NCBI RefSeq assembly: GCF_022808645.1
Contig: NZ_JAKZKT010000014.1
Location: forward strand, 32,879-96,878
Reading direction: 5' to 3'
Source of the DNA: Bacillus litorisediminis
Lineage (GTDB): Bacteria; Bacillota; Bacilli; Bacillales; JC228
DNA: 64,000 nucleotides
Made by a program: the position numbers and the translations under genes. Under the pieces are notes generated by a model. The model did no database searches, was not told where the DNA came from, and saw only the letters and a program-made list of their open reading frames with translations. This document shows positions 26,697 to 39,475 of the stretch, one piece after another (position 1 is the first letter of the stretch; the number at the start of each line of letters is the position of its first letter).

Positions 26697-27599
26697 ATGA
26701 GCGAACAATGGATTTATTTAAACGGCCAATTCGTAAGAAAGGAAGAGGCGGTTATATCCGTGTACGATCACGGATTTTTATACGGAGATGGGGTGTTTGA
26801 AGGGATTAGGATGTATGACGGCAATGTGTTTCGCTTACAAGAGCATGTTGATCGCCTCTACAATTCAGCGAAGTCTATTATGTTAAACATCCCATTAACG
26901 AAAGATGAAATGACTGAAGTGATTGCAGAAACTTTAAGGAAAAATCAATTTGTGGATGCGTATATCCGGGTTGTTGTTTCAAGAGGTGTCGGTAACTTAG
27001 GTTTAGACCCATCCACTTGTGCCAGGCCACAAGTCATAATCATTGCAGAACAGCTTTCCCTATTTCCAAAAAGTCTTTATGAAAAAGGGATTGACATCAT
27101 TACAGTTGCAACAAGAAGAAATCGGTCTGATGTACTATCTCCAAAGGTAAAATCATTAAACTATTTAAATAATATTCTAGTAAGAATTGAAGCCAACATT
27201 GCGGGCGCGAGCGAAGCGCTAATGTTAAACGACCAAGGTTATGTGGCTGAAGCTTCAGGTGAAAATATTTTTATCGTCAAAGGAAATACCCTCTTAACAC
27301 CTCCCGGATATGTTGGGGCGTTAGAAGGTGTTACCCGAAATGCAATTATTGAAATTGGGCAGCAGCTGGGCTTTGATGTACGTGAAGAAATATTTACTAG
27401 ACATGATGTCTATGTCGCTGACGAAGTGTTCTTAACCGGATCAGCAGCTGAGGTCATACCGGTAGTTAAGGTTGATGGCAGAGAAATAAGTGGTGGAAAA
27501 CCTGGATTTATTACCGGCCAACTTCTTGAAGCTTTCAGAAAAAAGGTAGTCGAAGATGGATACAAGGTTTATACACATGAAGATGTTCAAGCAGGATAA
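26697..27599 (+). CDS. ilvE: Branched-chain amino acid aminotransferase
   Basis: Class IV PLP transaminase for the last step of leucine, isoleucine and valine synthesis. The 300-residue protein has the PLP lysine in [12 protein letters not shown] and the phosphate loop [11 protein letters not shown] 26697 ([13 protein letters not shown]) follows AAGGGAGCG; the in-frame ATG at 26667 lacks a site. It is first in the cluster, with ilvD 20 bp downstream. Closest relatives are the Bacillus/Geobacillus IlvE type, not the larger YwaA/YbgE type (judged from memory). Confidence 0.93.
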   Translation: MSEQWIYLNGQFVRKEEAVISVYDHGFLYGDGVFEGIRMYDGNVFRLQEHVDRLYNSAKSIMLNIPLTKDEMTEVIAETLRKNQFVDAYIRVVVSRGVGNLGLDPSTCARPQVIIIAEQLSLFPKSLYEKGIDIITVATRRNRSDVLSPKVKSLNYLNNILVRIEANIAGASEALMLNDQGYVAEASGENIFIVKGNTLLTPPGYVGALEGVTRNAIIEIGQQLGFDVREEIFTRHDVYVADEVFLTGSAAEVIPVVKVDGREISGGKPGFITGQLLEAFRKKVVEDGYKVYTHEDVQAG

Positions 27600-27619
27600 T
27601 AATTGCTGGAGGAGATTCG

Positions 27620-29287
27620 ATGCGTAGTGACATGATAAAGGTCGGCATTGACCGGGCTCCCCACCGAAGTTTGCTGTATGCTACGGGAGTAAAAACACAC
27701 GACTTAGATAAACCATTTATCGGAATCTGTAATTCATATATTGATATCATTCCCGGCCATGTGCATTTGAAGGCCTTTGCCGAAGTTGTCAAAGAAGCGA
27801 TTCGGGAAGCGGGAGGCATTCCATTTGAATTTAATACCATTGGGGTTGATGATGGAATCGCAATGGGACATATCGGAATGAGGTATTCCTTGCCAAGCCG
27901 AGAGTTAATTGCGGATTCAGCAGAAACAGTTATTAATGCTCATTGGTTTGATGGAGTGTTCTATATACCTAACTGTGACAAGATTACACCTGGCATGTTA
28001 ATGGCGGCAGTAAGAACGAATGTGCCTTCTGTGTTTGTTTCAGGCGGTCCGATGGAAGGGGGAAGATCCTCTTCGGGCAAACCACTTTCTCTCGTTTCGG
28101 TGTTTGAAGGTGTTGGAGCCCTTCAGGCTGGGAAAATGACAAAAGAAGAACTGCTCGATATCGAGCAAAATGCGTGTCCAACCTGCGGATCCTGTTCAGG
28201 AATGTTTACTGCGAATTCGATGAACTCACTTATGGAAATGCTCGGTTTGGCATTACCCGGAAATGGAACGATTGTTGCAACATCTGAGCAACGATATGAA
28301 TTAGTTCGGGAAGCTGCACGTCACCTTATTCACATGGTTAAAAATGATATCAAGCCAAGAGATATTGTTACGAAAGAGGCAATTGATGATGCATTTGCGC
28401 TAGATATGGCAATGGGAGGCTCCACGAATACTGTATTACATACTTTAGCCATAGCAAATGAAGCCGGAATTGATTATGACCTCAATAGAATCAATGAAAT
28501 AGCCCAAAAAGTGCCATACTTGGCTAAAATCAGCCCGGCTTCTGACTATACAATGGATGATGTTCACCGTGCAGGCGGGATTAGCGCCATCATCAAAGAA
28601 CTATGCAGGATAGAAGGCTTAATTCATAAGGACCGGATTACCGTTACTGGCCAAACCATCTCTGAATTAGTTGAGCCTTATGATATAAAAAATGACGAAG
28701 TGATCCGGAGGCTGGAAAATCCCTACAGTCCTGTAGGGGGATTATCCGTTTTGTATGGAAATTTAGCTCCTGATGGCGGCGTTATTAAAGTAGGGGCTGT
28801 GGACCCATCGATCAAAACCTTTATGGGAGAAGCCATTATTTTTAACTCTCAGGAAGAAGCCCAAAAAGGAATTGATGAGGGTCTCGTAAAAGAAGGGCAT
28901 GTTGTAGTCATCCGTTATGAAGGTCCAAAAGGCGGACCTGGAATGCCTGAGATGCTCGCACCCACCGCAAGTATTGTCGGCCGCGGCTTAGGAACAAAGG
29001 TTGCTCTAATTACAGACGGCCGCTTTTCAGGTGCAACAAGAGGGATTTCAATCGGCCATATCTCTCCTGAGGCAGCAGAAGGAGGACCGATTGCTCTTTT
29101 AGAAAACGGCGACCCGATTTTAATTGACTTGACCAACAGAAGAATTAACGTGCTCTTAACTGAAGAAGAACTTGAAAATCGCAAAAAGAACTGGGTACCG
29201 CCTGAACCAAAGATTAAACGCGGTTACTTAGCGCGATACTCAAAATTAGTAACGTCCGCAAGTACAGGCGGTATTTTGAAAATTTAA
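27620..29287 (+). CDS. ilvD: Dihydroxy-acid dehydratase
   Basis: Fe-S dehydratase for the third common step of isoleucine and valine synthesis (dihydroxy acid to keto acid). The 555 residues include the cluster ligands in [10 protein letters not shown] and [17 protein letters not shown] and the C-terminal [19 protein letters not shown] motif. ATG 27620 follows GGAGGAGATTCG. It is co-transcribed with ilvE; the T-box leader of ilvB begins immediately after its stop. Confidence 0.96.
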   Translation: MRSDMIKVGIDRAPHRSLLYATGVKTHDLDKPFIGICNSYIDIIPGHVHLKAFAEVVKEAIREAGGIPFEFNTIGVDDGIAMGHIGMRYSLPSRELIADSAETVINAHWFDGVFYIPNCDKITPGMLMAAVRTNVPSVFVSGGPMEGGRSSSGKPLSLVSVFEGVGALQAGKMTKEELLDIEQNACPTCGSCSGMFTANSMNSLMEMLGLALPGNGTIVATSEQRYELVREAARHLIHMVKNDIKPRDIVTKEAIDDAFALDMAMGGSTNTVLHTLAIANEAGIDYDLNRINEIAQKVPYLAKISPASDYTMDDVHRAGGISAIIKELCRIEGLIHKDRITVTGQTISELVEPYDIKNDEVIRRLENPYSPVGGLSVLYGNLAPDGGVIKVGAVDPSIKTFMGEAIIFNSQEEAQKGIDEGLVKEGHVVVIRYEGPKGGPGMPEMLAPTASIVGRGLGTKVALITDGRFSGATRGISIGHISPEAAEGGPIALLENGDPILIDLTNRRINVLLTEEELENRKKNWVPPEPKIKRGYLARYSKLVTSASTGGILKI

Positions 29288-29289
29288 TC

Positions 29290-29602
29290 CAGATAAATCG
29301 CTGACGAGGCAAAAGTGATTGGATTTTAGTATTCCCAGAGAGCCGGTGGTGCTGGAAGCCGGTAATACACCCAATCACGACATCCCCTCTGAGTGCTGTT
29401 CTGAACTCTTTTAGTAGGAATGGCCGAGTCCACATACTCGTTATCAAATGGAGAGATTGAGGGTCTGACCCTATCAAAATCTCTCACTGAGGTAGTATCT
29501 GCGAGGATCCTACAAATTAGGGTGGTACCATGGAAAGGAAAATAGCCTTTTCATCCCTACGAAACGAAGCAAGTGTCGTAGTGGGTGATTAGGCTTTTTT
29601 TA
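29290..29602 (+). promoter_or_regulatory. T-box leader ahead of ilvB
   Basis: The T-box sequence AGGGTGGTACC is at 29519-29529, followed by the terminator hairpin. Stem I is visible: GTGATTGG (29315-29322) pairs with CCAATCAC (29371-29378) around the AGAGAGCCGGTGGTGCTGGAAGCCGGT distal region, and GAGG (29306-29309) with CCTC (29386-29389). The bases left between (29379-29385) offer ATC, an isoleucine codon at 29382-29384, as specifier; CTC (Leu) at 29387-29389 overlaps the base stem and is less likely. Uncharged tRNA would favour antitermination and expression of ilvB and later genes. Confidence 0.92.
29543..29602 (+). terminator. Regulated terminator of the T-box
   Basis: AGCCT and TCATCCCTACGA on the 5' arm pair with TCGTAGTGGGTGA and AGGCT on the 3' arm, followed by seven Ts (29594-29600). 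The 5' arm competes with the T-box antiterminator. Confidence 0.9.
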
Positions 29603-29634
29603 TTATAGGCTCTGTTACAACTTTGTTGATATTC

Positions 29635-29745
29635 GCTAAAATCCACTCCCTTTCCGCTGACGAACCATCGAGCCTCCTCGCTCGTACCTCAGTACGCGGG
29701 GTCTCGATTGGCTCGTTTTTCCTCAGGAGTCTCGTGGATTTTAGC
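29635..29745. repeat. Dispersed palindromic repeat, family B, copy 1
   Basis: Bounded by a perfect 12-bp inverted repeat, GCTAAAATCCAC (29635-29646) and GTGGATTTTAGC (29734-29745). Inside are TTTCCGCTGACGAAC, GAGCCTCCTCGC, CGCGGGGTCT and CCTCAGGAG, shared with the copy at 40302-40403. It sits between the T-box terminator and the ilvB start. I recall this CCTCCTCG…GCGGGGTCT…CAGGAG element as common in Bacillus-type genomes. Confidence 0.78.
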
Positions 29746-29835
29746 TCATTACAATTTTGGTTTCCACAGAGCATTATTTATAAAAATGTCACTGGGCCTA
29801 AAGAAATAATAATTCCCTTGAGAGGAGATGAAAGA

Positions 29836-31542
29836 ATGAAGGTAGATGTAAAGGCAGATCCTGGGACTCAGCTGAGCGGGGCTGAAACTCTGATCCACGC
29901 CTTAAAGCAAGAAGGTGTTGAAGTTGTATTTGGATATCCGGGTGGTGCGGCATTACCAATTTATGATGCTCTCTACCAGAACCCGATTCGTCACATTCTT
30001 GCGAGACATGAGCAGGGAGCTATTCACGCCGCAGAAGGGTATGCAAGAGTTTCTGGCAAACCAGGAGTCGTCATTGCAACTTCTGGACCAGGTGCTACTA
30101 ATTTAGTCACTGGAATAACGGATGCCATGATGGATTCCATCCCTCTTGTGGTATTTACCGGGCAAGTGGCATCTGGACTGATTGGGACCGATGCTTTCCA
30201 AGAGGCTGACGTTATTGGAATTACAATGCCAATCACAAAACATAATTATCAGGTCCGTGAATTGCAAGATCTCCCAAGAATTATAAAGGAAGCCTTTCAT
30301 ATTGCTACAACAGGAAGGCCGGGACCTGTCTTAATCGATATTCCAAAAGATGTTTCAACTGTTAAGGGCAAAGTTGTTTTTCAAGACTCGGTTCATTTGC
30401 CAGGTTTTCAGCCTACCATTCAGCCGAATGTCTTACAGATTAAAAAGTTAAGTGAAGCAATAGAAGCAGCAAAGAGACCCGTTATTTTAGCCGGTGCCGG
30501 CGTATTGCATGCAAGAGCATCTGAACAGCTGCTGGCGGTTGCAGAAACCAAAAAAATACCAGTCGTACACACTCTCCTTGGATTAGGAGGATTCCCAGCT
30601 GATCATCCGCTATTTTTGGGGATGGGCGGAATGCATGGATGCTATGCAGCAAACATGGGTCTATATGAGTGTGATCTCCTCATTAATGTAGGAGCAAGAT
30701 TTGATGATCGTCTCACAGGAAATCTTAAAACCTTTGCACCACGTGCAAAAGTGGCCCATATCGACATTGACCCGGCAGAGATTGGAAAAAACGTCGTGAC
30801 TCATATTCCAATCGTAGGGGATGCAAAAGAAGCGCTGCAAAAACTGCTGGACGAAAACGGGTCGAGTTCAAAATCCGATGAATGGCTACTCCATCTCAAG
30901 GAATATCAGGAACAATATCCATATTGGCATAACGAGGTAAGTGAATGGATATCGCCTCAAGAATTAATCCAAATGGTCCATGAAATTTCAAAAGGGGAAG
31001 CAGTTGTCACAACTGATGTCGGTCAGCACCAAATGTGGGCAGCCCAATATTACACCTTTAATCAACCGCATAACTGGGTAACTTCAGGCGGACTCGGAAC
31101 AATGGGATTTGGTTTTCCGGCTGCGATCGGGGCTCAAATCGCAAAGCCGGATAAAAACGTAATCGCGATTGTCGGAGATGGCGGGTTTCAAATGACATCC
31201 CAAGAATTAATCTTACTCAAGGAACTCTCCCTCCCAGTTAAAGTCATTATTGTAAACAACGGAGCACTTGGTATGGTACGGCAATGGCAAGAAAAATTCC
31301 ATGGGCAGCGGTATTCTCAATCACTGCTTACGGTTCAGCCGGATTTTGTAAGATTGGCAGAGGCTTATGGGGTGAAAGGATATTGCGTATCATCAGCAGA
31401 AGAAGCAAGAAAATTATTGTCCGAGGTATTACCGCTAAAAGAACCGGCCGTCATTGATTGCAGAGTTAGTCCGACAGAAAATGTATTTCCTATGGTGGCT
31501 CCAGGATCAGGGTTACATGAAATGATTGGGGTGAAACCATGA
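29836..31542 (+). CDS. ilvB: Acetolactate synthase, large (catalytic) subunit
   Basis: ThDP- and FAD-dependent enzyme making acetolactate and acetohydroxybutyrate, the first committed step for the branched-chain amino acids. The 568 residues contain the catalytic Glu region [32 protein letters not shown] and the ThDP motif [29 protein letters not shown] (Mg ligands in GDG…NN). ATG 29836 is 8 bases after GAGGAG; the frame extends back to 29623 only through the inserted repeat, so that longer start is false. Its last bases overlap ilvN (ATGA). Confidence 0.95.
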   Translation: MKVDVKADPGTQLSGAETLIHALKQEGVEVVFGYPGGAALPIYDALYQNPIRHILARHEQGAIHAAEGYARVSGKPGVVIATSGPGATNLVTGITDAMMDSIPLVVFTGQVASGLIGTDAFQEADVIGITMPITKHNYQVRELQDLPRIIKEAFHIATTGRPGPVLIDIPKDVSTVKGKVVFQDSVHLPGFQPTIQPNVLQIKKLSEAIEAAKRPVILAGAGVLHARASEQLLAVAETKKIPVVHTLLGLGGFPADHPLFLGMGGMHGCYAANMGLYECDLLINVGARFDDRLTGNLKTFAPRAKVAHIDIDPAEIGKNVVTHIPIVGDAKEALQKLLDENGSSSKSDEWLLHLKEYQEQYPYWHNEVSEWISPQELIQMVHEISKGEAVVTTDVGQHQMWAAQYYTFNQPHNWVTSGGLGTMGFGFPAAIGAQIAKPDKNVIAIVGDGGFQMTSQELILLKELSLPVKVIIVNNGALGMVRQWQEKFHGQRYSQSLLTVQPDFVRLAEAYGVKGYCVSSAEEARKLLSEVLPLKEPAVIDCRVSPTENVFPMVAPGSGLHEMIGVKP

Positions 31543-32063
31543 GAAAAAGAATTGTGACAGCGATGGTTTTGAATCAAAGTGGCGTTTTAAATAGGGTGAC
31601 GGGGCTCTTTACAAAGCGACAGTTCAATATTGAAAGCATTACTGTCGGTCACACTGAAACAGAGGGAGTCTCCCGTATGACATTTGTTGTATACGTAGAA
31701 GATGATCGGCAAATCGAACAGCTTATTAAACAATTAAACAAACAAATTGATGTTTTGAAAGTTTCTGACATCACCGATCAAGCGATTGTGGCAAGAGAAT
31801 TGGCTTTAATAAAAGTACTGAGCAACGGCCAAACTCGGGCTGAAATAAATGGTATTATTGAACCTTTTCGGGCAAGTGTCATTGATATGTCCCGTGACAG
31901 TGTCACTGTCCAGGTAACAGGTGATACAGAGAAGGTTGAGGCAATGATTGAGCTTTTAAAGCCATACGGAATTAAAGAAATGGCCAGAACTGGCGTAACA
32001 GCATTTCCGAGAGGTTCACAAAAATCAGTTACAGAACTAAAGCAATACACACTATTTAAATGA
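31539..32063 (+). CDS. ilvN: Acetolactate synthase, small (regulatory) subunit
   Basis: Regulatory partner of IlvB that gives valine feedback inhibition. The 174 residues start with an ACT domain ([32 protein letters not shown]) and end with the small-subunit C-terminal domain ([21 protein letters not shown]). The ATG overlaps the ilvB TGA by 4 bases, implying coupled translation and a fixed subunit ratio. Confidence 0.94.
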   Translation: MRKRIVTAMVLNQSGVLNRVTGLFTKRQFNIESITVGHTETEGVSRMTFVVYVEDDRQIEQLIKQLNKQIDVLKVSDITDQAIVARELALIKVLSNGQTRAEINGIIEPFRASVIDMSRDSVTVQVTGDTEKVEAMIELLKPYGIKEMARTGVTAFPRGSQKSVTELKQYTLFK

Positions 32064-32071
32064 GGGGATGA

Positions 32072-34631
<2,560 letters not shown>

Positions 34632-34674
34632 TTGCCATTAACAGAATAGCCAAACAAAATGGGAGGGACCTGCG

Positions 34675-35772
34675 GTGAAAAAGAAAGTGGCAGTACTGCC
34701 TGGAGATGGAATCGGTCCGGAAGTAATGAGCGGGGCGCTTGATGTGTTACATGCTGTGGGGGACCTATTTGGTCACGATTTCGAAGTGGAACAAGGAGAT
34801 ATTGGCGGTGTTGCCATTGACCTTCATAATGAACCACTACCTCAAGCAACCTTAGAGCTTTGTAAACAAAGTGATGCGATTTTATTAGGAGCAGTTGGCG
34901 GACCGAAATGGCAGGATGTGCCTGTACATCTTCGACCGGAAAAGGGCCTGCTGGATATCCGAAAAGAACTCGGTCTGTTTGCTAATCTGCGGCCAGTTGC
35001 TACATTTGAAAGTTTGCTAGAAGCATCACCTTTAAAGCGCAATGTGATAGAAAATGTAGATTTTGTCATCGTTAGAGAGCTGACAGGCGGCATTTATTTT
35101 GGCAAGCCAAGTGAAAGAAGGGGCAAGAATAAAGAGATAGCCGTTGATACCCTGCTCTATGATCGCAGTGAAATCGAAAGAGTGGTCCACAAAGCTTTTC
35201 AGCTTGCATCGATCAGAAGAAAAAAATTGACATCCGTTGATAAAGCCAATGTTTTGGAATCAAGCCGAATGTGGCACGAGGTAGTTGATGAGGCATCACA
35301 ACACTACCCAGATGTAGAGGTGGAACATTTACTAGTAGACGCTGCAGCAATGAAACTAATTTACCAGCCGAAACATTTTGATGTCATTGTTACCGAAAAT
35401 ATGTTTGGGGACATCTTGAGTGATGAAGCATCCATGTTAACTGGTTCGCTTGGCATGCTGCCTTCGGCTAGCCTACGGGAGGATTTTCTCGGCTTGTATG
35501 AGCCAGTTCACGGCTCTGCTCCCGATATTGCAGGTCAGGATAGAGCCAATCCGCTGGCAATTATACTTTCAGTTGCTTTGATGCTCAAATATTCATTCGG
35601 CCTTCAACAAGAAGCAGAATTAATTGAGCATGCCGTTCAGGAAGTCCTGAATGCGGGATATCGGACTAGAGATCTTGGAGGAGAAACAGGCACCAATGAA
35701 ATGAGCCAATTAGTTCTCCATTACCTTGAAGAGGAACAAGTATCGTCTGCCATCATGAGTGTTTATTTGTAA
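34675..35772 (+). CDS. leuB: 3-Isopropylmalate dehydrogenase
   Basis: NAD-dependent oxidative decarboxylation in leucine synthesis. The 365 residues include LPGDGIGPEVM, the substrate helix LLDIRKELGLFANLRPV, RELTGGIYFG, VTENMFGDILSDEASML (metal Asp) and the NAD loop YEPVHGSAPDIAGQ. GTG 34675 follows GGGAGGGACC. A 178-bp gap containing a hairpin separates it from leuC. Confidence 0.95.
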   Translation: MKKKVAVLPGDGIGPEVMSGALDVLHAVGDLFGHDFEVEQGDIGGVAIDLHNEPLPQATLELCKQSDAILLGAVGGPKWQDVPVHLRPEKGLLDIRKELGLFANLRPVATFESLLEASPLKRNVIENVDFVIVRELTGGIYFGKPSERRGKNKEIAVDTLLYDRSEIERVVHKAFQLASIRRKKLTSVDKANVLESSRMWHEVVDEASQHYPDVEVEHLLVDAAAMKLIYQPKHFDVIVTENMFGDILSDEASMLTGSLGMLPSASLREDFLGLYEPVHGSAPDIAGQDRANPLAIILSVALMLKYSFGLQQEAELIEHAVQEVLNAGYRTRDLGGETGTNEMSQLVLHYLEEEQVSSAIMSVYL

Positions 35773-35870
35773 TAGGCTGATATCTAAAGATTTTGATGAA
35801 ATGAGCTCAACTGCGGTGTAATTAGCAACAAAGTATTGAAATCAGTCTTGTAAAAATACCCGAAAAACAG

Positions 35871-35900
35871 CGGGGAACAAGAACATAATCTTGTTCCTCG
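35871..35900 (+). other. 12-bp hairpin without T-run between leuB and leuC
   Basis: CGGGGAACAAGA (35871-35882) pairs with TCTTGTTCCTCG (35889-35900) around a 6-base loop; one G-T pair. The next bases (TTGAACC) are not a T-run, so it is more likely an RNA stability or processing element than a terminator. Confidence 0.7.
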
Positions 35901-35950
35901 TTGAACCAAGCTGAAAGATACGGAATGAATGTTAGGGAGGGACAAAGACG

Positions 35951-37363
35951 TTGAAGCCAAGGAATATTATTGAAAAATTGTGGGAGGATCATGTTGTTTA
36001 CCGGGAAAGCGGCAAACCAGATTTACTCTATATTGATCTTCATCTTGTCCACGAAGTCACATCACCACAAGCATTTGAAGGCTTGCGCATAAAAAATCGC
36101 AAGGTCCGAAGACCAGACCTAACCTTTGCCACAATGGACCACAATGTTCCGACAAAAAATAGGAACATTATTCATGACCAGATAGCTAAAACACAAATGA
36201 CTAAGCTAGAAGAGAATTGTCAAGAATTTGGAATTCCGCTAGCAGATATTAATCACCCAGACCAAGGGATTGTTCATGTAATTGGTCCTGAACTTGGATT
36301 AACGCAGCCTGGAAAAACAATTGTTTGCGGGGACAGCCATACCTCTACTCACGGGGCCTTTGGAGCGCTTGCATTTGGAATTGGAACCAGTGAGGTTGAG
36401 CATGTATTGGCTACTCAAACATTATGGCAATCTAAGCCGAAAACCTTACAGATAAAAGTGAATGGCAAACTGGGGTATGGCATTACCGCTAAAGACTTGA
36501 TTCTAGCCATTATTGCTAAGTTTGGGGTAGGTGTAGGAGCTGGCTACATAATTGAATATACAGGTGAAGCGATTCGTAATCTATCGATGGAAGAAAGAAT
36601 GACCGTCTGTAACATGTCCATTGAGGCAGGAGCCAGAGCTGGAATCATCAGTCCTGATCAAGTGACCTTTGAATACTTAAAAGGAAAAAGATATATTCCG
36701 CAAGGTGCCGCGTTTGAAGAGGCCGTTGAAAAGTGGAAACAATACGCGTCGGACGAAGATGCCGATTATGATAAGACGCTTGAAATCAATGCGGCAGAGG
36801 TTGAGCCTCAAGTAACCTGGGGTACGAATCCTTCAATGGGTATTAGCATTAGTCAAGAAATCCCTAAACCGGAGCAATTCGAAAAACCATCTGAGCAAGA
36901 GGCTGTCAAACGAGCTTTAACCTATATGGGACTCGAAGGCGGAACAAAAATCAGTGAGGTCACCATTGATTATGTATTTATTGGTTCTTGTACGAATTCG
37001 AGAATAAGTGATTTACGGGCAGCAGCAGAAATTGTGAAAGGAAAAAAAGTGCATAAAGGAGTTACCGCGATTGTGGTTCCTGGCTCCCAATCTGTCAGGG
37101 TGCAAGCAGAAAAAGAAGGCCTTCATGAAATTTTTGAAGAAGCTGGCTTTGAGTGGAGAGAAGCTGGCTGCAGCATGTGTCTCGCTATGAATAATGATGT
37201 GGTTCCAGCTGGAAAACGCTGTGCTTCAACGTCGAACCGGAATTTCGAAGGCCGCCAAGGGAATGGGGCCCGTACTCATCTTGTCAGTCCGACAATGGCA
37301 GCAGCTGCAGCGGTAACTGGAAAGTTTACGGACGTCCGCACTCTAATGCCTGTACATCAATAA
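35951..37363 (+). CDS. leuC: 3-Isopropylmalate dehydratase, large subunit
   Basis: Aconitase-type [4Fe-4S] subunit that with LeuD isomerises 2- to 3-isopropylmalate. The 470 residues contain [39 protein letters not shown] and the cluster ligands in GSCTNSR and CSMCLAMN. The start is TTG 35951, 8 bases after GGGAGGGACA. leuD begins 18 bp after the stop. Confidence 0.95.
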   Translation: MKPRNIIEKLWEDHVVYRESGKPDLLYIDLHLVHEVTSPQAFEGLRIKNRKVRRPDLTFATMDHNVPTKNRNIIHDQIAKTQMTKLEENCQEFGIPLADINHPDQGIVHVIGPELGLTQPGKTIVCGDSHTSTHGAFGALAFGIGTSEVEHVLATQTLWQSKPKTLQIKVNGKLGYGITAKDLILAIIAKFGVGVGAGYIIEYTGEAIRNLSMEERMTVCNMSIEAGARAGIISPDQVTFEYLKGKRYIPQGAAFEEAVEKWKQYASDEDADYDKTLEINAAEVEPQVTWGTNPSMGISISQEIPKPEQFEKPSEQEAVKRALTYMGLEGGTKISEVTIDYVFIGSCTNSRISDLRAAAEIVKGKKVHKGVTAIVVPGSQSVRVQAEKEGLHEIFEEAGFEWREAGCSMCLAMNNDVVPAGKRCASTSNRNFEGRQGNGARTHLVSPTMAAAAAVTGKFTDVRTLMPVHQ

Positions 37364-37381
37364 AAACAATGGAGGGTCATT

Positions 37382-37963
37382 ATGGCTGGTATTCAAAAGT
37401 ACCGCGGGAAAGTGTTTCCCCTTAACCGGGAAAATGTAGATACAGATCAAATTATCCCTAAACAGTTTTTAAAAAAGATTGACCGTCAGGGATTCGGGAA
37501 ATATCTCTTTTATCATTGGAGATTTAATGACGATGGTTCTCCTAATCCAGATTTCCCATTAAATAATCAGCAGTATCGTGATGCTACGATTTTACTGGGA
37601 GGAGCAAACTTTGGCTGTGGATCATCTCGGGAACATGCTCCATGGTCAATCATGGATTATGGGTTTAAAGTTGTCATAGCTCCTAGCTTTGCAGATATAT
37701 TCTATAATAACTGCGTAAAAAACGGGCTTTTGCCGATTCGGCTGCAACAGGCTGAAGTTGATAATCTGTTTGAAAAAGCAAGCCAATCAGACTTGGAATT
37801 ATTCATTAATTTAGAGGAACAGACAGTTTTAGATCAAGCTGGCTTTACCGCAACTTTCGATATTGATCCATACTGGAAGCAAATGCTGATGAATGGTTGG
37901 GATGAAATATCGATTACGCTTGCATATGAAGAACATATTCGCAAATACGAATTAACAAGATAG
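37382..37963 (+). CDS. leuD: 3-Isopropylmalate dehydratase, small subunit
   Basis: Swivel-domain partner of LeuC. The 193 residues have the motifs NVDTDQIIPKQFLK, GANFGCGSSREHAPW and IAPSFADIFYNNCVKNGLLPI typical of the subunit, which supplies substrate-binding residues. ATG 37382 follows GGAGGGTCATT. It is followed directly by ilvA. Confidence 0.95.
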   Translation: MAGIQKYRGKVFPLNRENVDTDQIIPKQFLKKIDRQGFGKYLFYHWRFNDDGSPNPDFPLNNQQYRDATILLGGANFGCGSSREHAPWSIMDYGFKVVIAPSFADIFYNNCVKNGLLPIRLQQAEVDNLFEKASQSDLELFINLEEQTVLDQAGFTATFDIDPYWKQMLMNGWDEISITLAYEEHIRKYELTR

Positions 37964-38013
37964 GAGATGAAGGAATTGGGAATTTCCTAAACAAAAATGA
38001 AGTTGTTTTAGCG

Positions 38014-38964
38014 ATGGAGAATTTGATGAATACGGTGCATCGAACCCCGCTAAAACAGTCTGCGACATTAAATCGGTTAGTAGGTTATGATGTATATTTA
38101 AAAATGGAAAACCTACAAAAAACAGGTTCTTTCAAACTGCGTGGAGCATTGAATAAGGTTACTTCTCTTACGCACGATGAGGCATCTCGCGGAATCGTCT
38201 GTGCTTCAGCAGGGAACCACGCCCAAGGGGTTGCATTTGCAGCAACAAAGCGTGGCATCTGTGCCAAAATCTATATGCCGCAATGTACTCCACAAGCTAA
38301 GATTGAGGCAACAAAGGGATACGGTGCCGAAATCATTTTAACAGGAGAATCCTATCAAGAAGCCTATATGGCTGCTATGGAATATAGGGATGAATCGGGG
38401 GCTACCTTTGTTCATGCATTTGATGATATGAAGGTAATTGCTGGTCAGGGAACCATAGCACTAGAAATGATGCAACAATGTCAGGATCTTGACACAATCG
38501 TTGTCCCGGTTGGCGGAGGCGGATTAATTGCCGGAATGGCATTAGCAATAAAAGCATTTAACCCGAGACTTAAGGTTATTGGTGTTCAAGCAGCCGGAGC
38601 ACCTGCAACTTATAACCAATATACAGGAAAGGGTGAAGCTATTTTAACTCACGCCGAAACGATAGCAGATGGGATTCTTGTTAAAAAGCCAGGGGAAGTA
38701 ACTTATCCGATTATTGAAAGCCTGGTAGACGATATGGTGCTCGTAGATGAAGAGGAAATTGCAGGTGCAATTCTGTTTATGCTCCAAAGAGAAAAGACAT
38801 TAGTCGAAGGAGCGGGTGCAGTAGCTTTAGCATCTCTTCTATCTAAAAAAATAAAAGGAAGAAAGGTCGGTTGTGTCGTTAGCGGCGGCAATGTTGATTT
38901 AAATAAAATTCCTTATTATAAGGAAATATCTAGACAAAAACAGTTATTTCAGCAGATAGGCTAA
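38014..38964 (+). CDS. ilvA: Threonine dehydratase, short form, last gene of the ilv-leu cluster
   Basis: Supplies 2-oxobutyrate from threonine for isoleucine synthesis. At least 316 residues: PLP lysine in GSFKLRGALNK, SAGNHAQGVA, and the phosphate loop PVGGGGLIAGM. There is no C-terminal ACT-like domain, unlike B. subtilis IlvA (about 420 residues). The start given is the first ATG, which has no ribosome binding site. The frame is open further upstream and encodes NKNEVVLAMENL…, a typical N-terminal helix of this family; an ATT at 37975 lies 8 bases after AGGAG, while the TTG at 37976 runs into a stop after four codons. So the real start may be ATT, or a base is missing. Confidence 0.88.
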   Translation: MENLMNTVHRTPLKQSATLNRLVGYDVYLKMENLQKTGSFKLRGALNKVTSLTHDEASRGIVCASAGNHAQGVAFAATKRGICAKIYMPQCTPQAKIEATKGYGAEIILTGESYQEAYMAAMEYRDESGATFVHAFDDMKVIAGQGTIALEMMQQCQDLDTIVVPVGGGGLIAGMALAIKAFNPRLKVIGVQAAGAPATYNQYTGKGEAILTHAETIADGILVKKPGEVTYPIIESLVDDMVLVDEEEIAGAILFMLQREKTLVEGAGAVALASLLSKKIKGRKVGCVVSGGNVDLNKIPYYKEISRQKQLFQQIG

Positions 38965-38967
38965 ATA

Positions 38968-39028
38968 ATGAGCGGTTGTCTCCAGACGCCGGGATGTTCT
39001 CCCTCATCTTGAAACAACCGCTTAATTA
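38968..39028. terminator. Bidirectional terminator after ilvA
   Basis: AGCGGTTGT (38971-38979) pairs with ACAACCGCT (39014-39022) with a 34-base interior; AT-rich flanks on both sides. It ends the ilv-leu transcript and the convergent ytoQ transcript. Confidence 0.7.
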
Positions 39029-39475
39029 TTATTCAGTTTCAAATACATAAGACAGCACTTTAATTGCCTGATTAATGGTTTCGACCGTTACATTGGCTTT
39101 TTGCGAAAGCTCTTTTAAAGCGTGATGATGTTCTTCGGGTCTAATTAAAATAAGGGGCTTGCCTAAAGTGATTGCAGCACTGGCATCCATTGCTGTGTTC
39201 CATTGTTTATATTTTTCCCCAAAATAAGCGATAACCAAATCTGCTTTTTTCATTAATATTTGCGTGCGCAAATTATTGATTTTTGAAGCTGCTTCATCCA
39301 TTAATATTGGAGTTGGCTGTTCCCCTAGAATCTCGACTCCGATCTTGTCAGAACGTGAATGATTTTCCATTGGACCTACAAAAGTTAGAGGGAGCTTTAA
39401 CGCTTTTGCTTTATCCTTTACTTCATCCCTCCATGGTGAATGAATTTCTCCCGCTAAATAAACAACTAATTCCAT
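39029..39475 (-). CDS. ytoQ: YtoQ family protein
   Basis: A 148-residue cytoplasmic protein that closely matches B. subtilis YtoQ (MELVVYLAGEIHSPWRDEVK…, KKADLVIAYFGEKYKQWNTAMDAS, NQAIKVLSYVFETE). The fold looks like the nucleoside 2-deoxyribosyltransferase-like group (GPMENHSRSD, ADLVIA motifs), but no activity is established. ATG 39475-39473 has GAAGGAGG upstream. Confidence 0.85.
   Translation of the reverse strand: MELVVYLAGEIHSPWRDEVKDKAKALKLPLTFVGPMENHSRSDKIGVEILGEQPTPILMDEAASKINNLRTQILMKKADLVIAYFGEKYKQWNTAMDASAAITLGKPLILIRPEEHHHALKELSQKANVTVETINQAIKVLSYVFETE

Noticed and set aside
29623..29835. N-terminal extension of IlvB (71 residues)
   Set aside because: It is a translation of the palindromic repeat in the leader; ATG 29836 has a strong ribosome binding site and gives a normal-length enzyme.
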